Positions 1 to 8,432 are shown, counted from the first letter of the stretch. The stretch is DNA of 60,929 nt from Oxalobacteraceae bacterium (GCA_027490465.1 JAIXXZ010000023.1:1-60929), one strand, 5' to 3'. Translations and numbers: made by a program. The notes: a model not told the origin generated them from the sequence alone.

Positions 1-9
1 AGAGACGTC

Positions 10-312
10 ATGGACAAACATCCTCTGGTATCGCAGGACGGCTACGATCCTAATCGTTTGCTTGATGCGTTAATCCAGAAGCTCAACCTGAAAAACGATG
101 CGGCGTTGTCGCGTGCACTCGAAGTGCGACCACCCGTGATCAGCAAGATACGCCATCGTACGTTGCCAGTTGGAGCTTCATTATTGATTCGTATGCATGA
201 GGTCACTGATCTCAGCATCCGCGAACTGCGCGAACTGATGGGAGATCGTCGCAAACGCATGCGTATCAGCGAAGTCGACGGTAAGCCCAAAAAAGCCGAA
301 GACGACGAATAA
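10..312 (+). CDS. small HTH-like hypothetical protein
   Basis: This encodes a 100-residue basic protein. Residues ~18-75 look like a compact helical DNA-binding fold related to XRE-type helix-turn-helix proteins: the segment DAALSRALEVRPPVISKIRH resembles the two recognition helices. The C-terminal tail is charged (RRKRMRISEVDGKPKKAEDDE) and probably disordered. A purine-rich AGAGA lies just upstream of the ATG, but the promoter is outside the window. It converges with the DUF3429 gene, with only 23 bp between the two stops. Function is unknown; a small transcriptional regulator is an inference from the fold only. Confidence 0.75.
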   Translation: MDKHPLVSQDGYDPNRLLDALIQKLNLKNDAALSRALEVRPPVISKIRHRTLPVGASLLIRMHEVTDLSIRELRELMGDRRKRMRISEVDGKPKKAEDDE

Positions 313-335
313 ATCAGGCGATTTGCGCGAATGTC

Positions 336-797
336 TTACACGCCGCGCAGGTTTGCTCCGATGACGGTTGCTGCAAGCAACATCACCACGGCAACCGTCA
401 ATCTCGTTCTCAGCCTTATCAGCCAGCCCGGCATGCCATAGCGGCTGAACATGCGCTTGTCTACTTCGAGCGCTGCGATAAAGCCGCCTATCAGTACTGC
501 CATACCAAATCCGCCCGAGAGCGTTGCGCTCCATGCGATCAGTGATGGGGTAACGCTCCACACCAAAGCTTTTTTCGTGTCATTCAGCGACAGCGTACTG
601 CACAGCATTGCAGCACCCCAGTGTATGCCACCGAGAAAAGACAAGATCACCATCGCGTAGGCTTTTTGCCCACGCAGAAAATCGCCCAACCAGGAAACGT
701 CGGCAAAGCCTACGCCCAGCATCAGCAGCAAGAAAGGTAACAGGCCTGCAAAACCCAGCTGGTGGGCGAGTCGCTTGTTCAAAAAATGCGGATTCAT
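336..797 (-). CDS. DUF3429 family inner-membrane protein
   Basis: The 153-residue product is almost entirely hydrophobic, with about four predicted membrane segments (around residues 15-33, 45-65, 75-110 and 130-150). The motif AYAMVILSFLGGIHWG around residue 46 is characteristic of the DUF3429 family, whose function is not known. The ATG at 797 is preceded by a GGAAAG ribosome-binding site at good spacing, which supports this start. The gene is monocistronic as far as can be seen. A MITE-like element lies immediately upstream (827-951), so its promoter may sit in or next to that repeat. Confidence 0.85.
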   Translation of the reverse strand: MNPHFLNKRLAHQLGFAGLLPFLLLMLGVGFADVSWLGDFLRGQKAYAMVILSFLGGIHWGAAMLCSTLSLNDTKKALVWSVTPSLIAWSATLSGGFGMAVLIGGFIAALEVDKRMFSRYGMPGWLIRLRTRLTVAVVMLLAATVIGANLRGV

Positions 798-826
798 GAG
801 ATTTTTTCTTTCCTACGGATAGGGAG

Positions 827-951
827 ACGCTGAACAAATCCACTTTTTATGGCGAGCCAGCGTAGCCGTACGACGCGGGGACAAGCAAAAGCAGGTGTTT
901 GCCGTGATTTATTCAGCTGCAAAAATTCCCGATTTTATTTAATCAGCGCTT
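827..951. repeat. MITE-like ~125-bp element, copy A
   Basis: The left end ACGCTGAACAAATCCA and the reverse complement of the right end, CGCTGATTAAATAAAATC, share the pattern CGCTGA-NN-AAAT, so the element has imperfect terminal inverted repeats. A second copy of about the same length lies at 14952-15074 and matches at both ends (TGAAC-AATCC on the left, TTCCCGA-TTT-TTT-ATCAGCGCTT on the right) and in patches inside. It encodes no convincing protein; an ORF at 849-1043 merely runs through it. It fits a small non-autonomous mobile element or a repeated intergenic structure. Confidence 0.6.
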
Positions 952-1014
952 CCATAGCGTATTGTACGAAAGTTATGTTTTACGCGAGGGGAATGAAGGC
1001 CAGCACCATTCAAT

Positions 1015-1797
1015 TCAGTTCGCGCGGAGGAGAAAATCTTTAACAGTTGAGATTAACCGCGCCGGCTGATCGCGATGCGGAGAATGTCCGCAGTCATCAA
1101 TTTCCAGTATCAGGGTTTGAGGACATTGACTGCGGATACCATGAATTTGTCGCATCGTGCCGTACTCATCCTGTTTTCCCTGAATAGCAAGTAAAGGACA
1201 GCATATGGCTGCGAGCTCCCGCGTGATGTTCCAGCTGCGGAAGACGGTAGACAGCCAGATATCGTTCCAGCCAAAAAAAGCGGAATCTACATCATCGTGA
1301 TAGCGCGCGAGTTTTTCGCGCAAGCCCTGTTGCAGATAGGCCTCGCGTGCGACTCGGATGCTGTCCACACTGATATCTTCTACAAAAATATGCGGTGCGA
1401 GCACGATAGCGCCCGCCAATGCATCAGGAAAGTGTGCGGCAAACAACAAGGCGATAGAGCCACCGTCGCTGTGGCCAAAGAGCCAGGGCCGATCAATCTT
1501 CAGCGCCTGCAATAACGCGGGCAGTATGTCGGTGGCTTGCTTGTGCAGGAAATCCACGCCCCAGCGCTCATCCATGTCACGTGGCGTCGATGCACCATAA
1601 CCCGGTCGAGAGTAAACCAGGCCACGCATGTTCAGATGCTGGCATAGCGCGTCGGGAAAATCCTTCCACATCGCCACCGAACCCAGACCTTCGTGCAGGA
1701 AAACCATAACGGGCGCTTCTGCTGCGGCAACGCCCACCCAGGCAAATTCAATCTCGATAGGACGCTCGTTACAGACCAGCGACAGCTTAGTTGTCAT
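1015..1797 (-). CDS. alpha/beta hydrolase of the benzoate cluster
   Basis: A 260-residue alpha/beta-hydrolase-fold protein. The nucleophile elbow is GHSDGGS (serine ~110), the oxyanion strand is FLHEGLGS (~33-40), and the probable catalytic histidine lies in DDCGHSPHRDQP near the C-terminus. The ATG at 1797 overlaps the end of the benzoate-CoA ligase gene by 11 bp, which indicates translational coupling; a longer reading from 1860 would extend further into that gene and is less likely. Hydrolases of this type are often found beside box genes, where they may cleave acyl-CoA or lactone by-products, but the substrate is not known. Family assignment is firm; the role is inferred from position. 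Confidence 0.85.
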   Translation of the reverse strand: MTTKLSLVCNERPIEIEFAWVGVAAAEAPVMVFLHEGLGSVAMWKDFPDALCQHLNMRGLVYSRPGYGASTPRDMDERWGVDFLHKQATDILPALLQALKIDRPWLFGHSDGGSIALLFAAHFPDALAGAIVLAPHIFVEDISVDSIRVAREAYLQQGLREKLARYHDDVDSAFFGWNDIWLSTVFRSWNITRELAAICCPLLAIQGKQDEYGTMRQIHGIRSQCPQTLILEIDDCGHSPHRDQPARLISTVKDFLLRAN

Positions 1798-3376
1798 GCG
1801 AACCCGACTCACGCAATCTGAAACGTTGTATTTTCCCGGTAGCGGTTTTGGGCAAGTCACTGACGAAGACGATTTCGCGTGGATACTTGTGCGGTGCGAG
1901 ACAAGTTTTCACAAAGGCTTTGAGCTCGGCCTCGATCTCCTTGTGTGTGCGCGCAGGATCGCGCAACACAACATAAGCCATCGTCTTCATCAAGCCCTGA
2001 CCATCCGGCTTGCCGACAACAGCGCATTCAAGCACTGCGTCATGGCCCATCAGGGCGTTCTCTACCTCAATCGGCGAAACATATTGTCCGCTCACCTTGA
2101 GCATGTCGTCGCTGCGGCCTGCATAGACGTAGTAGCCATCCGCATCCACCTGATATTTGTCGCCGCTTTTTACCCAGGTTCCCTGAAACGTCGCGAGTGT
2201 TTTTTCACGCTGGTTCCAGTACAGATGCGCTGCGCTGGGGCCCTGAATGTACAAATCGCCAATTTCTCCCTGGGCGACCGGATGTCCCTGCTCGTCACGC
2301 AATTCGACTGCGTAGCCAGGTACTGGTTTGCCTGTTGCGCCATAGCGAAGATCATCGCTGCGGTTAGAGAGAAATATATGCAGCATTTCCGTCGAGCCCA
2401 GACCATCCAGAATCTCGCAGCCGACCTGCTGACTGAATTTTTCACCGACTTCCTTGGGTAGCGACTCACCGGCGGACACGCACAAGCGCAGATTGATCTC
2501 TTCGCGCTTGGGCAACGTATCACTGGCCAGCATCGCAACGTACAAGGTGGGTACGCCGTAAAACACGGTTGGTTGGTATTTCTGCAGGCGCTGAAACACG
2601 GCCTCCGGTGTCGCTCGTTCAGCCATCAGCAGAGTGCTTGCGCCGACGGACAAGGGGAAGGTCAGTGCATTGCCGAGTCCATAGGCAAAAAATAATTTGG
2701 CAGCTGAAAAGACGAGATCGTTTTCCCGCAACTGCAGGATAGGCTTCCCATATAGTTCTGCAGTCCAGTACAGATTCGCATGCGAGTGCACTGCGCCTTT
2801 GGGTTGACCCGTCGAGCCGCTGGAATACAACCAGAATGCAAACTGATCAGCATGGGTGTCAGCGTGGCCATCGTCGGGCAGCGGATCAACATCGATCAAG
2901 GTCTCGAAGTGCAGGAGGGCAGTCGTGTCCACACCATCATGGTGGCCTGCGTTGGCGCCTGATATGACTACGGGAATCTGACATCCCGCCTGCGCCATCG
3001 CGTCCTTCACCGCAGGCAGCACGCTCGCGGAAGCGATAATCAGCTTGGCGTCGCTGTGCTCGAGCATGTACGCGTAGTTCGTTGCGGGAAGCAGTGTGTT
3101 CACCGGTACCGGCACGACGCCCGCAAACAATGCGCCGAGAAATGCAACAGGCAGGTCGATACTGTCCTGCATCACGAGCAGGATGCGCTGTTCCGGTTGT
3201 ATGCCCTGATGCTGCAATCCTGCAGCAAAGCGACGAACGCGCTCGTCGAGTTCGCCGTAACTGAGATCATGATGATCATCGCGATAAGCCAGACGCTGTT
3301 TGCGTCCCGTATTCAGACTCAGGATATGACGTGCGAAGTTGAATCGCACGGGAAGCGATGGTCGCGCTGCGGTCAT
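1787..3376 (-). CDS. bclA: benzoate-CoA ligase
   Basis: This 529-residue ANL-superfamily adenylate-forming enzyme activates benzoate with ATP and CoA to benzoyl-CoA, the first step of the box pathway. Visible motifs are the P-loop YSSGSTGQPKG (184-194), the acyl-binding/adenylation motif DGLGSTE (324-330), the hinge region GRSDDMLKVSG (420-430) and the catalytic lysine in PKTATGKIQRF (Lys ~515). Length and sequence style fit benzoate-CoA ligases rather than acetyl- or aryl-propionyl-CoA synthetases. It lies downstream of boxD with ~105 bp between them and is probably co-transcribed, followed by the overlapping hydrolase. No benzoate transporter gene is visible in the window. Confidence 0.93.
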   Translation of the reverse strand: MTAARPSLPVRFNFARHILSLNTGRKQRLAYRDDHHDLSYGELDERVRRFAAGLQHQGIQPEQRILLVMQDSIDLPVAFLGALFAGVVPVPVNTLLPATNYAYMLEHSDAKLIIASASVLPAVKDAMAQAGCQIPVVISGANAGHHDGVDTTALLHFETLIDVDPLPDDGHADTHADQFAFWLYSSGSTGQPKGAVHSHANLYWTAELYGKPILQLRENDLVFSAAKLFFAYGLGNALTFPLSVGASTLLMAERATPEAVFQRLQKYQPTVFYGVPTLYVAMLASDTLPKREEINLRLCVSAGESLPKEVGEKFSQQVGCEILDGLGSTEMLHIFLSNRSDDLRYGATGKPVPGYAVELRDEQGHPVAQGEIGDLYIQGPSAAHLYWNQREKTLATFQGTWVKSGDKYQVDADGYYVYAGRSDDMLKVSGQYVSPIEVENALMGHDAVLECAVVGKPDGQGLMKTMAYVVLRDPARTHKEIEAELKAFVKTCLAPHKYPREIVFVSDLPKTATGKIQRFRLRESGSHDN

Positions 3377-3481
3377 TCAAGTCTCCTCTGACGACAGGCT
3401 CTTTTTTTATGAGACATGGCCTGTCGCGGTTGCATCAACACGGCGGACCGCTGCAGCGACCGCGCGTGTCTTGAAATCGAA

Positions 3482-5050
3482 TCAGTAACTGAGTGGCGTG
3501 CTGTTTTGTTTTGCGATATCCAGCGCCGCGCTGGGTCCTTGTATCGCACTTTTGCGATGGTAAAACGCCAGCGCACGCAAGCCGCCCAATTCTTCGCCAC
3601 CACCGGCGCGTCCTGGACCGCCATGTATCGATGCCGGCATCACATTGCCATGGCCGGTATGTGTCTTGGCGACTTCCGGACTTACCAGATGCACTCGGCC
3701 ATGCGATGTCGCAAGTTCTTGTGCAGCGCTGGCCATCCATGCGTTGTCGGCACTGTAGACGGAGGCCACCAGCGAGCCCAATCCGCGATGGGCGATCTCC
3801 ATCGCATGCGCGAGATCGCGATATCCCATCAAGGAAGACACCGGACCGAAGACTTCGAGATCATGCACTTTGGTCGCGGCATCCGTGTCCCGCACACCAA
3901 GCAGGGTGGGGGCGACGCAGGCGGAACGCTCATCGGCATCCAGCAGTGGCTGCGCGCTGCCGTCAAAGAGCGTGCTCGATTCGCTTTTGAGCTGAGCCAG
4001 ACCTGCCTGAACACTATCGTATTGTTCGCGGCTGACCAGCGCGCCCATACCAGTCTCTGCATTGCGTGGATCACCGGTGCGGATGGCTGCGAGCTTGCCA
4101 GCGGCTGCTTCCGCGACGGCATGCATATAGCCTTTGGGTACCAGCGCGCGGCGCGGCGCGGTGCAGCGCTGACCACTCTTGATGGTCATGTCGCGCACAA
4201 GGTTGTCGACATACAAATTGAATGCCTCAGTGCCCGGTGCCGCGTCTTCGCCGAGTATCGTGACGTTGAGGCTATCGGCTTCAATATTCACGCGTACCGA
4301 ATCGCGTGCTATGGATGGGTGGCTGCGGATTTTGCTTGCTGTGTCAGCTGACCCGGTGAAAGACATCACATCGAAAGGCGTGAGTGCATCCAGCAGTCCA
4401 GTGGAATTGCCACACACGATGGACAGCGCGCCCGGCGGCAGCAGTCCGGCTTCGATGACATCGGCCACCATTCTGTGGGTGAGCCATGCGGTCACGGTGG
4501 CTGGCTTGATCACGACAGGCACACCTGACAGCAGCGCGGGTGCGGCTTTTTCCCACAAACCCCAGCTGGGGAAATTGAATGCGTTGATGAACAAGGCCAG
4601 GCCTCGCACCGGCACCATCATGTGCTGTGACTGGAACAGCTGGTCCTTCGACATCACCGCGGCCGCGCCGTCTGTCAGCGATGTGGCATCCCCCAGTCCT
4701 GCGCCCAGTTTGGCGTAATACCCCAGCGTGAAAATGCCGCCATCGACATCAACACCGGAGTCGGCCTTCGTGGTGCCTGAATTCGCCAGCGAGATCGCGT
4801 AGTAATCATCACGTTTGGATTGCATCAGCTTGACCATCTCGGCGAGCATCGCGGCTCGCTGCGCATAGCTCATGGCTTTGAGTGCCCGGCCACCTTCCTT
4901 GCGCGCGAATTCAAAGGCTTGTGGAAGACCTTGCGCCGCGCCCCCGGTGTGTGCCAGCGTCTCGCCGGTGATGGGGTCGAGCAGGGTATGCACTGCCTGT
5001 GATGGCGATTGCCACTGGCCGCCGAGATAGTTCGAGAGAAAGGTCGTCAT
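3482..5050 (-). CDS. boxD: 3,4-dehydroadipyl-CoA semialdehyde dehydrogenase BoxD
   Basis: A 522-residue aldehyde dehydrogenase that, in the box pathway, oxidises the C6 semialdehyde released by BoxC to 3,4-dehydroadipyl-CoA, using NADP+. It carries the NAD(P)-site motif NAFNFPSWG (~156-164), the general base Glu in NIEADSLN (~257) and the catalytic Cys in SGQRCTAPR (~296). It resembles the dehydrogenase part of PaaZ but lacks a fused hydratase domain. Divergent from boxR, it starts in a 215-bp region containing a BoxR-type operator, so it is probably controlled with boxR and induced by benzoyl-CoA. It heads the minus-strand unit boxD-ligase-hydrolase. Confidence 0.93.
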   Translation of the reverse strand: MTTFLSNYLGGQWQSPSQAVHTLLDPITGETLAHTGGAAQGLPQAFEFARKEGGRALKAMSYAQRAAMLAEMVKLMQSKRDDYYAISLANSGTTKADSGVDVDGGIFTLGYYAKLGAGLGDATSLTDGAAAVMSKDQLFQSQHMMVPVRGLALFINAFNFPSWGLWEKAAPALLSGVPVVIKPATVTAWLTHRMVADVIEAGLLPPGALSIVCGNSTGLLDALTPFDVMSFTGSADTASKIRSHPSIARDSVRVNIEADSLNVTILGEDAAPGTEAFNLYVDNLVRDMTIKSGQRCTAPRRALVPKGYMHAVAEAAAGKLAAIRTGDPRNAETGMGALVSREQYDSVQAGLAQLKSESSTLFDGSAQPLLDADERSACVAPTLLGVRDTDAATKVHDLEVFGPVSSLMGYRDLAHAMEIAHRGLGSLVASVYSADNAWMASAAQELATSHGRVHLVSPEVAKTHTGHGNVMPASIHGGPGRAGGGEELGGLRALAFYHRKSAIQGPSAALDIAKQNSTPLSY

Positions 5051-5157
5051 GAGATCGGTATGGATTGATGAGTAGCGGCTAGGGAAAGGTGAGCTGTTGC
5101 CTTGGTGTTGGTCCGGGTTCAGCGGGCTGGCTCATGGCGTTTCGGCCACGTGCCGCA

Positions 5158-5220
5158 TTGCTGAGTTTGAAGTAATGAATTTATAATGCATCAACTTTTA
5201 GTGTAAGTGCAATATCTTGC
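5158..5220. promoter_or_regulatory. boxR/boxD divergent promoter region with BoxR-type operator
   Basis: The plus strand holds a candidate promoter TTGCTG (5158-5163), 18 nt, TATAAT (5182-5187) for boxR. On the minus strand TATAAA sits in the same place as a candidate -10 for boxD. Just downstream for boxR is TGCAATATCTTGC (5208-5220), and a half-site TGCA occurs at 5187-5190. The 5208 motif matches the two sites in front of boxC (8451-8464 and 8480-8493), so I read it as the operator of BoxR. BoxR-family repressors are known to be released by benzoyl-CoA. Confidence 0.6.
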
Positions 5221-5265
5221 GTGCGTCAAGCCAGTGCAGAGGCGGCTCGTCATCACTTCGCCCCC

Positions 5266-6138
5266 ATGACAATACCATCCACCGATAACGACAAAGATCC
5301 TTTTCTGGCAGCGCTGGGCGAGCGGCTCAAGCTGCTGCGTGCGCGGCGCGGGCTCACCCGCAAGGCGCTGGCCAAGCTGGCTGATGTGTCGGAGCGCCAT
5401 GTTGCTAATGTTGAGTCGGGCGTGGGCAATGCGTCTATCCAGTTTCTTCGTCAGCTATGCACGGTACTGAACTGCTCATTGGCCGAGATGACGGGTGACG
5501 AAACCGCTTCCTCGCCCGACTGGTTGATGATCCGCGAAATCCTGCGTGGCCGCACTGATGAGGCATTGGCTCAGGCTCGCGCCGTTCTCAGTGAATTGTT
5601 CGATGCCCCAGCCAGTGAAAGCTCGCGCCGTCAGCGCATCGCGCTGGTCGGATTGCGTGGCGCCGGCAAATCCAGTTTGGGGCGCTTGCTGGGCCGGCAT
5701 CTCAATGTACCTTTCATTGAATTGTCGGCACAGATAGAACAGCTCGCTGGCTGCAGTATCGCGGAGATTCATGCCTTGTACGGGCAGACAGCCTATCGTC
5801 GCTACGAGCAAAGGGCGCTGGAAGAAGTCATTCGGCATCATGCAAAGGTGGTGATCGCGACCCCGGGCGGCATCGTCTCCGAGCCAGCCACCTTTAATGT
5901 GCTGCTGTCGCATTGCTACACCGTCTGGCTCAGGGCTTCGCCGGAAGAGCACATGAGCCGCGTGCTGGCACAGGGCGACCGTCGTCCCATGTCGGGCAAT
6001 CGGGAGGCCATGGAGGACCTGAAACGCATTCTCGAAAGCCGAGCCCAGTTTTATTCAAAAGCAGATCATCTGTTTGATACCAGCGACATGACACTTGATG
6101 TCGCCTTCAATCGCCTCTCTGGCCTCCTTGCGTCCTGA
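5266..6138 (+). CDS. boxR: BoxR: XRE/shikimate-kinase-like regulator of benzoate genes
   Basis: A two-domain transcriptional regulator of the BzdR/BoxR subfamily. An N-terminal XRE helix-turn-helix (LGERLKLLRARRGLTRKAL onward, ~residues 15-75) is joined by a linker to a C-terminal shikimate-kinase-like domain with the P-loop GLRGAGKS (129-136). In this family the kinase-like domain binds benzoyl-CoA rather than acting as a kinase, and the protein represses box promoters until benzoyl-CoA appears. I take the ATG at 5266 (290 residues) as the start. A GTG at 5221 would add 15 poorly conserved residues and would lie directly against the operator. Recognition is strong from the domain fusion and the location. 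Confidence 0.92.
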   Translation: MTIPSTDNDKDPFLAALGERLKLLRARRGLTRKALAKLADVSERHVANVESGVGNASIQFLRQLCTVLNCSLAEMTGDETASSPDWLMIREILRGRTDEALAQARAVLSELFDAPASESSRRQRIALVGLRGAGKSSLGRLLGRHLNVPFIELSAQIEQLAGCSIAEIHALYGQTAYRRYEQRALEEVIRHHAKVVIATPGGIVSEPATFNVLLSHCYTVWLRASPEEHMSRVLAQGDRRPMSGNREAMEDLKRILESRAQFYSKADHLFDTSDMTLDVAFNRLSGLLAS

Positions 6139-6246
6139 AACCGTCCCCCATCCGTTCTGATTGCGCGGTGGTGTGACCTACACCACATAAATATCCAGGA
6201 CGTATCTTGGTAGTCCCCTCCTGATGCATTTCCAATCTAGCCGTCG

Positions 6247-6274
6247 GGAACCATTTCCGGTAGACATCCACCTA
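6247..6274 (+). promoter_or_regulatory. perfect Hrp-box promoter (HrpL-type ECF sigma factor)
   Basis: GGAACC (6247-6252), a 15-nt spacer (6253-6267) and CCACCTA (6268-6274) match the Hrp-box consensus GGAACC-N15/16-CCACNNA at all 11 defined positions. The site points at the ankyrin-repeat gene and ends 99 nt before its ATG at 6373. With uniform base composition I would expect roughly 0.06 such matches in a 61-kb window, so the placement in front of an effector-like gene is unlikely to be chance. It implies that the organism has a HrpL-like sigma factor and a type III secretion system, neither of which is in this window. Confidence 0.6.
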
Positions 6275-6372
6275 TACCGTGCTCCCAACGCCGCTGGCTT
6301 TCGTTGATCTACCCACGGATTCTGGAGGAAAGCGCTGTCTCAATCACCGGAGTCCAGACACCTCAATCACCC

Positions 6373-8274
6373 ATGAACGCTTCCCATCTTGCGATATCGA
6401 ATCTGGCGCGAGTCAGTTCACTTAACCACACGACCCAGACAATTCAACCGTGCGCAGCGCTACCTGCGATCGATCTTGGTCCGAACGTACGACCCGGCGA
6501 GGCGCTGCAGGTCTTGTACATCACTTCCGACGCGGATTTTCCGGAAGAAGTTGAAGCGATGGAAGAAAGCTTTGCTCGGCATCAGCTCAATGCCGGTCTT
6601 CTGGATCTCGGGGATATCGAGGGTGCCGATCTCCTTGAAAGGCGATGCAATCTCGAATTACAAATCGCGCACTTGCACAAAGCGGGGCGCATCAATGATG
6701 CCACCTTGGTGATCATCAGTATGCATGGTGATGATGACACGACATCGACCGATCAGGATGCCCCGCCAGATAAGGTAACGGATGGCGTCGACAACGCGCC
6801 TCACAACAATAAGGTAAAAAACAGCAGCTATGTTCTCAGCGTCCTGGATGATGCGTTGGTAGTCGATTTTAATTGGTTCATTTCTCGCATTCGCAATACG
6901 CTCGGCGAAGGACAGCCGTACCAGGGTCAGATACACCTGACCGCCTGTGGTGCAAAGCGATGCATGGATCTGGTGGCCGGTGATGGTTTCAGCTATGTCG
7001 CATATGGTGGGGGAAAGAGCGTCTTCAAGAGAGATGCGCAGGTCACTTGTCTTGCGGTGATTGATCTGTTGGGTCAGTGTCATCGGAGTCGAATTGAATT
7101 TCCTACGCCTGAAAAAATCGCTGAGCATGCAGCATCGATCAGTGGGGCGACGGTGTCAGTCAGAACGCCAATCCAATCGATTGCTTTTTCAGCACTCAAA
7201 TCTATCCCTCAGCCCCTGGTGGTCAACAAGACTGTCGTTGAAGCCTTGGTAACGAAGGGGGCGCGTGTGCTTGAAGAAAAGCTGGCACATGGGAGTGCTG
7301 CTGCCGTTAAAAAAGCAATAAAAAAATTTGGTGAACAGATTTGGATGCATCTCCCAGGGAGAGTAATTTTTGACGTGGTGAATTCCAATAGGGATGTCAT
7401 CAAAAAATTAAGTTTGCTGGCAGATCATGACTGGCCTTTGGATCATGTAAACCAACAGGGAAATTCGCTGCTACACGTCGCAGTAGAGATGGAAGAGGCG
7501 GCACTGATTGATTTTTGTATTGAGGCTGGACTCAATGTCAACGCAAAAAATAAGGAAGGTGAGCGGCCATTGCATATTGCCGTGTCAGTAGGGGCTGTCG
7601 ATACGGTCAAACGTCTGGTTGAAGCAGGAGCAAATCCCAGTCTGTGGTTCATCAGCGGGGATGAAAAATATAGTCTCTTTCATATCGCGATGGGATTTGG
7701 AGATAACGAAGTCATCAAAGCCATCCTGGAATCACCGCTTCTGGAAATCAACGCAGTCACGGGTGATGGACAAAAATCTGCATTGCATTTTGCTGCAGAG
7801 ATGGGTAACAGTCGGGCGATCGGCTTGCTCGCAGCGAAACGCGCAGATCTGAATCTCAGGGATAAAAATGGCGATACGCCGCTGCACCTGGCGATACGTT
7901 CTGGAAACGTGAAAGCTGCCAGAGCTTTAATCGAAGCGGGTGCCCATTTATCCTTGTCGAACCATGATGGGATACAGCCATTAATGACCGCGGCGATCAA
8001 AAAAAATGGACAGTACCTGGTCAGTTTATTGATCTTTCACGGCGCACGAGTCAATGTCACAGATCACCACAAAAACACGCCACTGCATTACGCCGCTCAG
8101 ACAGGCAACCTGCAGTCCGTGAGAATTCTGGTGAATGCCGGTGCCACGCGAACGACGACCAACCAGCAAGGGGAGACGCCCACGTCACTGGCAGAAAGTT
8201 ATCGTCATCGGTCGGTCGTTAAATTTCTGAGTGAGCAACTGCCCGGACCACCGATGACCAAGCCCCGCTTGTAA
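6373..8274 (+). CDS. ankyrin-repeat protein with clan CD (CHAT/caspase-like) protease domain; candidate type III effector
   Basis: From the ATG at 6373 the product has 633 residues. Residues 1-40 are rich in Ser, Thr, Asn and Gln, with no acidic residue in the first 12. Residues ~45-270 show alternating hydrophobic strands with a His-Gly after a strand (LVIISMHGDDD, His118) and a Cys after another (IHLTACGAKR, Cys192), the arrangement of catalytic dyads in clan CD proteases such as CHAT and caspase-like domains. Residues ~358-620 form about eight ankyrin repeats (for example DKNGDTPLHLAIRSGN). The frame stays open upstream to a TTG at 6304; a strong GGAGGAA at 6324-6330 has no standard start at the right distance. 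The gene separates boxR from boxC, is visibly more AT-rich around 7300-7700, and has no link to benzoate chemistry. A secreted effector is inferred from the Hrp box plus this architecture. Confidence 0.8.
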   Translation: MNASHLAISNLARVSSLNHTTQTIQPCAALPAIDLGPNVRPGEALQVLYITSDADFPEEVEAMEESFARHQLNAGLLDLGDIEGADLLERRCNLELQIAHLHKAGRINDATLVIISMHGDDDTTSTDQDAPPDKVTDGVDNAPHNNKVKNSSYVLSVLDDALVVDFNWFISRIRNTLGEGQPYQGQIHLTACGAKRCMDLVAGDGFSYVAYGGGKSVFKRDAQVTCLAVIDLLGQCHRSRIEFPTPEKIAEHAASISGATVSVRTPIQSIAFSALKSIPQPLVVNKTVVEALVTKGARVLEEKLAHGSAAAVKKAIKKFGEQIWMHLPGRVIFDVVNSNRDVIKKLSLLADHDWPLDHVNQQGNSLLHVAVEMEEAALIDFCIEAGLNVNAKNKEGERPLHIAVSVGAVDTVKRLVEAGANPSLWFISGDEKYSLFHIAMGFGDNEVIKAILESPLLEINAVTGDGQKSALHFAAEMGNSRAIGLLAAKRADLNLRDKNGDTPLHLAIRSGNVKAARALIEAGAHLSLSNHDGIQPLMTAAIKKNGQYLVSLLIFHGARVNVTDHHKNTPLHYAAQTGNLQSVRILVNAGATRTTTNQQGETPTSLAESYRHRSVVKFLSEQLPGPPMTKPRL

Positions 8275-8276
8275 AC

Positions 8277-8292
8277 CCCGCTTGTGAGCGGG
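8277..8292 (+). other. hairpin after the ankyrin gene
   Basis: CCCGCT-TGTG-AGCGGG is a perfect 6-bp stem directly after the stop codon of the ankyrin gene. It has no T-run, so at best it is a weak terminator. It would separate the inserted gene from the boxC promoter 140 bp further on. Confidence 0.35.
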
Positions 8293-8432
8293 TGTGAATC
8301 CCGAAACGGACGCGCTGCTTGAGGGCGTGCCGTGGGCTTTTCCGATATCCCCGAGCAGTGCCTGCCAGCCCTCGTTGAACACAGATTCCCGTCAGTGGTG
8401 TTCGCGGAGGCTCCTGGTCGTCGTTTCCGACG

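Noticed and set aside
849-1043. Plus-strand ORF of 64 codons
   Set aside because: It runs through the MITE-like element, lacks a ribosome-binding site and has unlikely composition.
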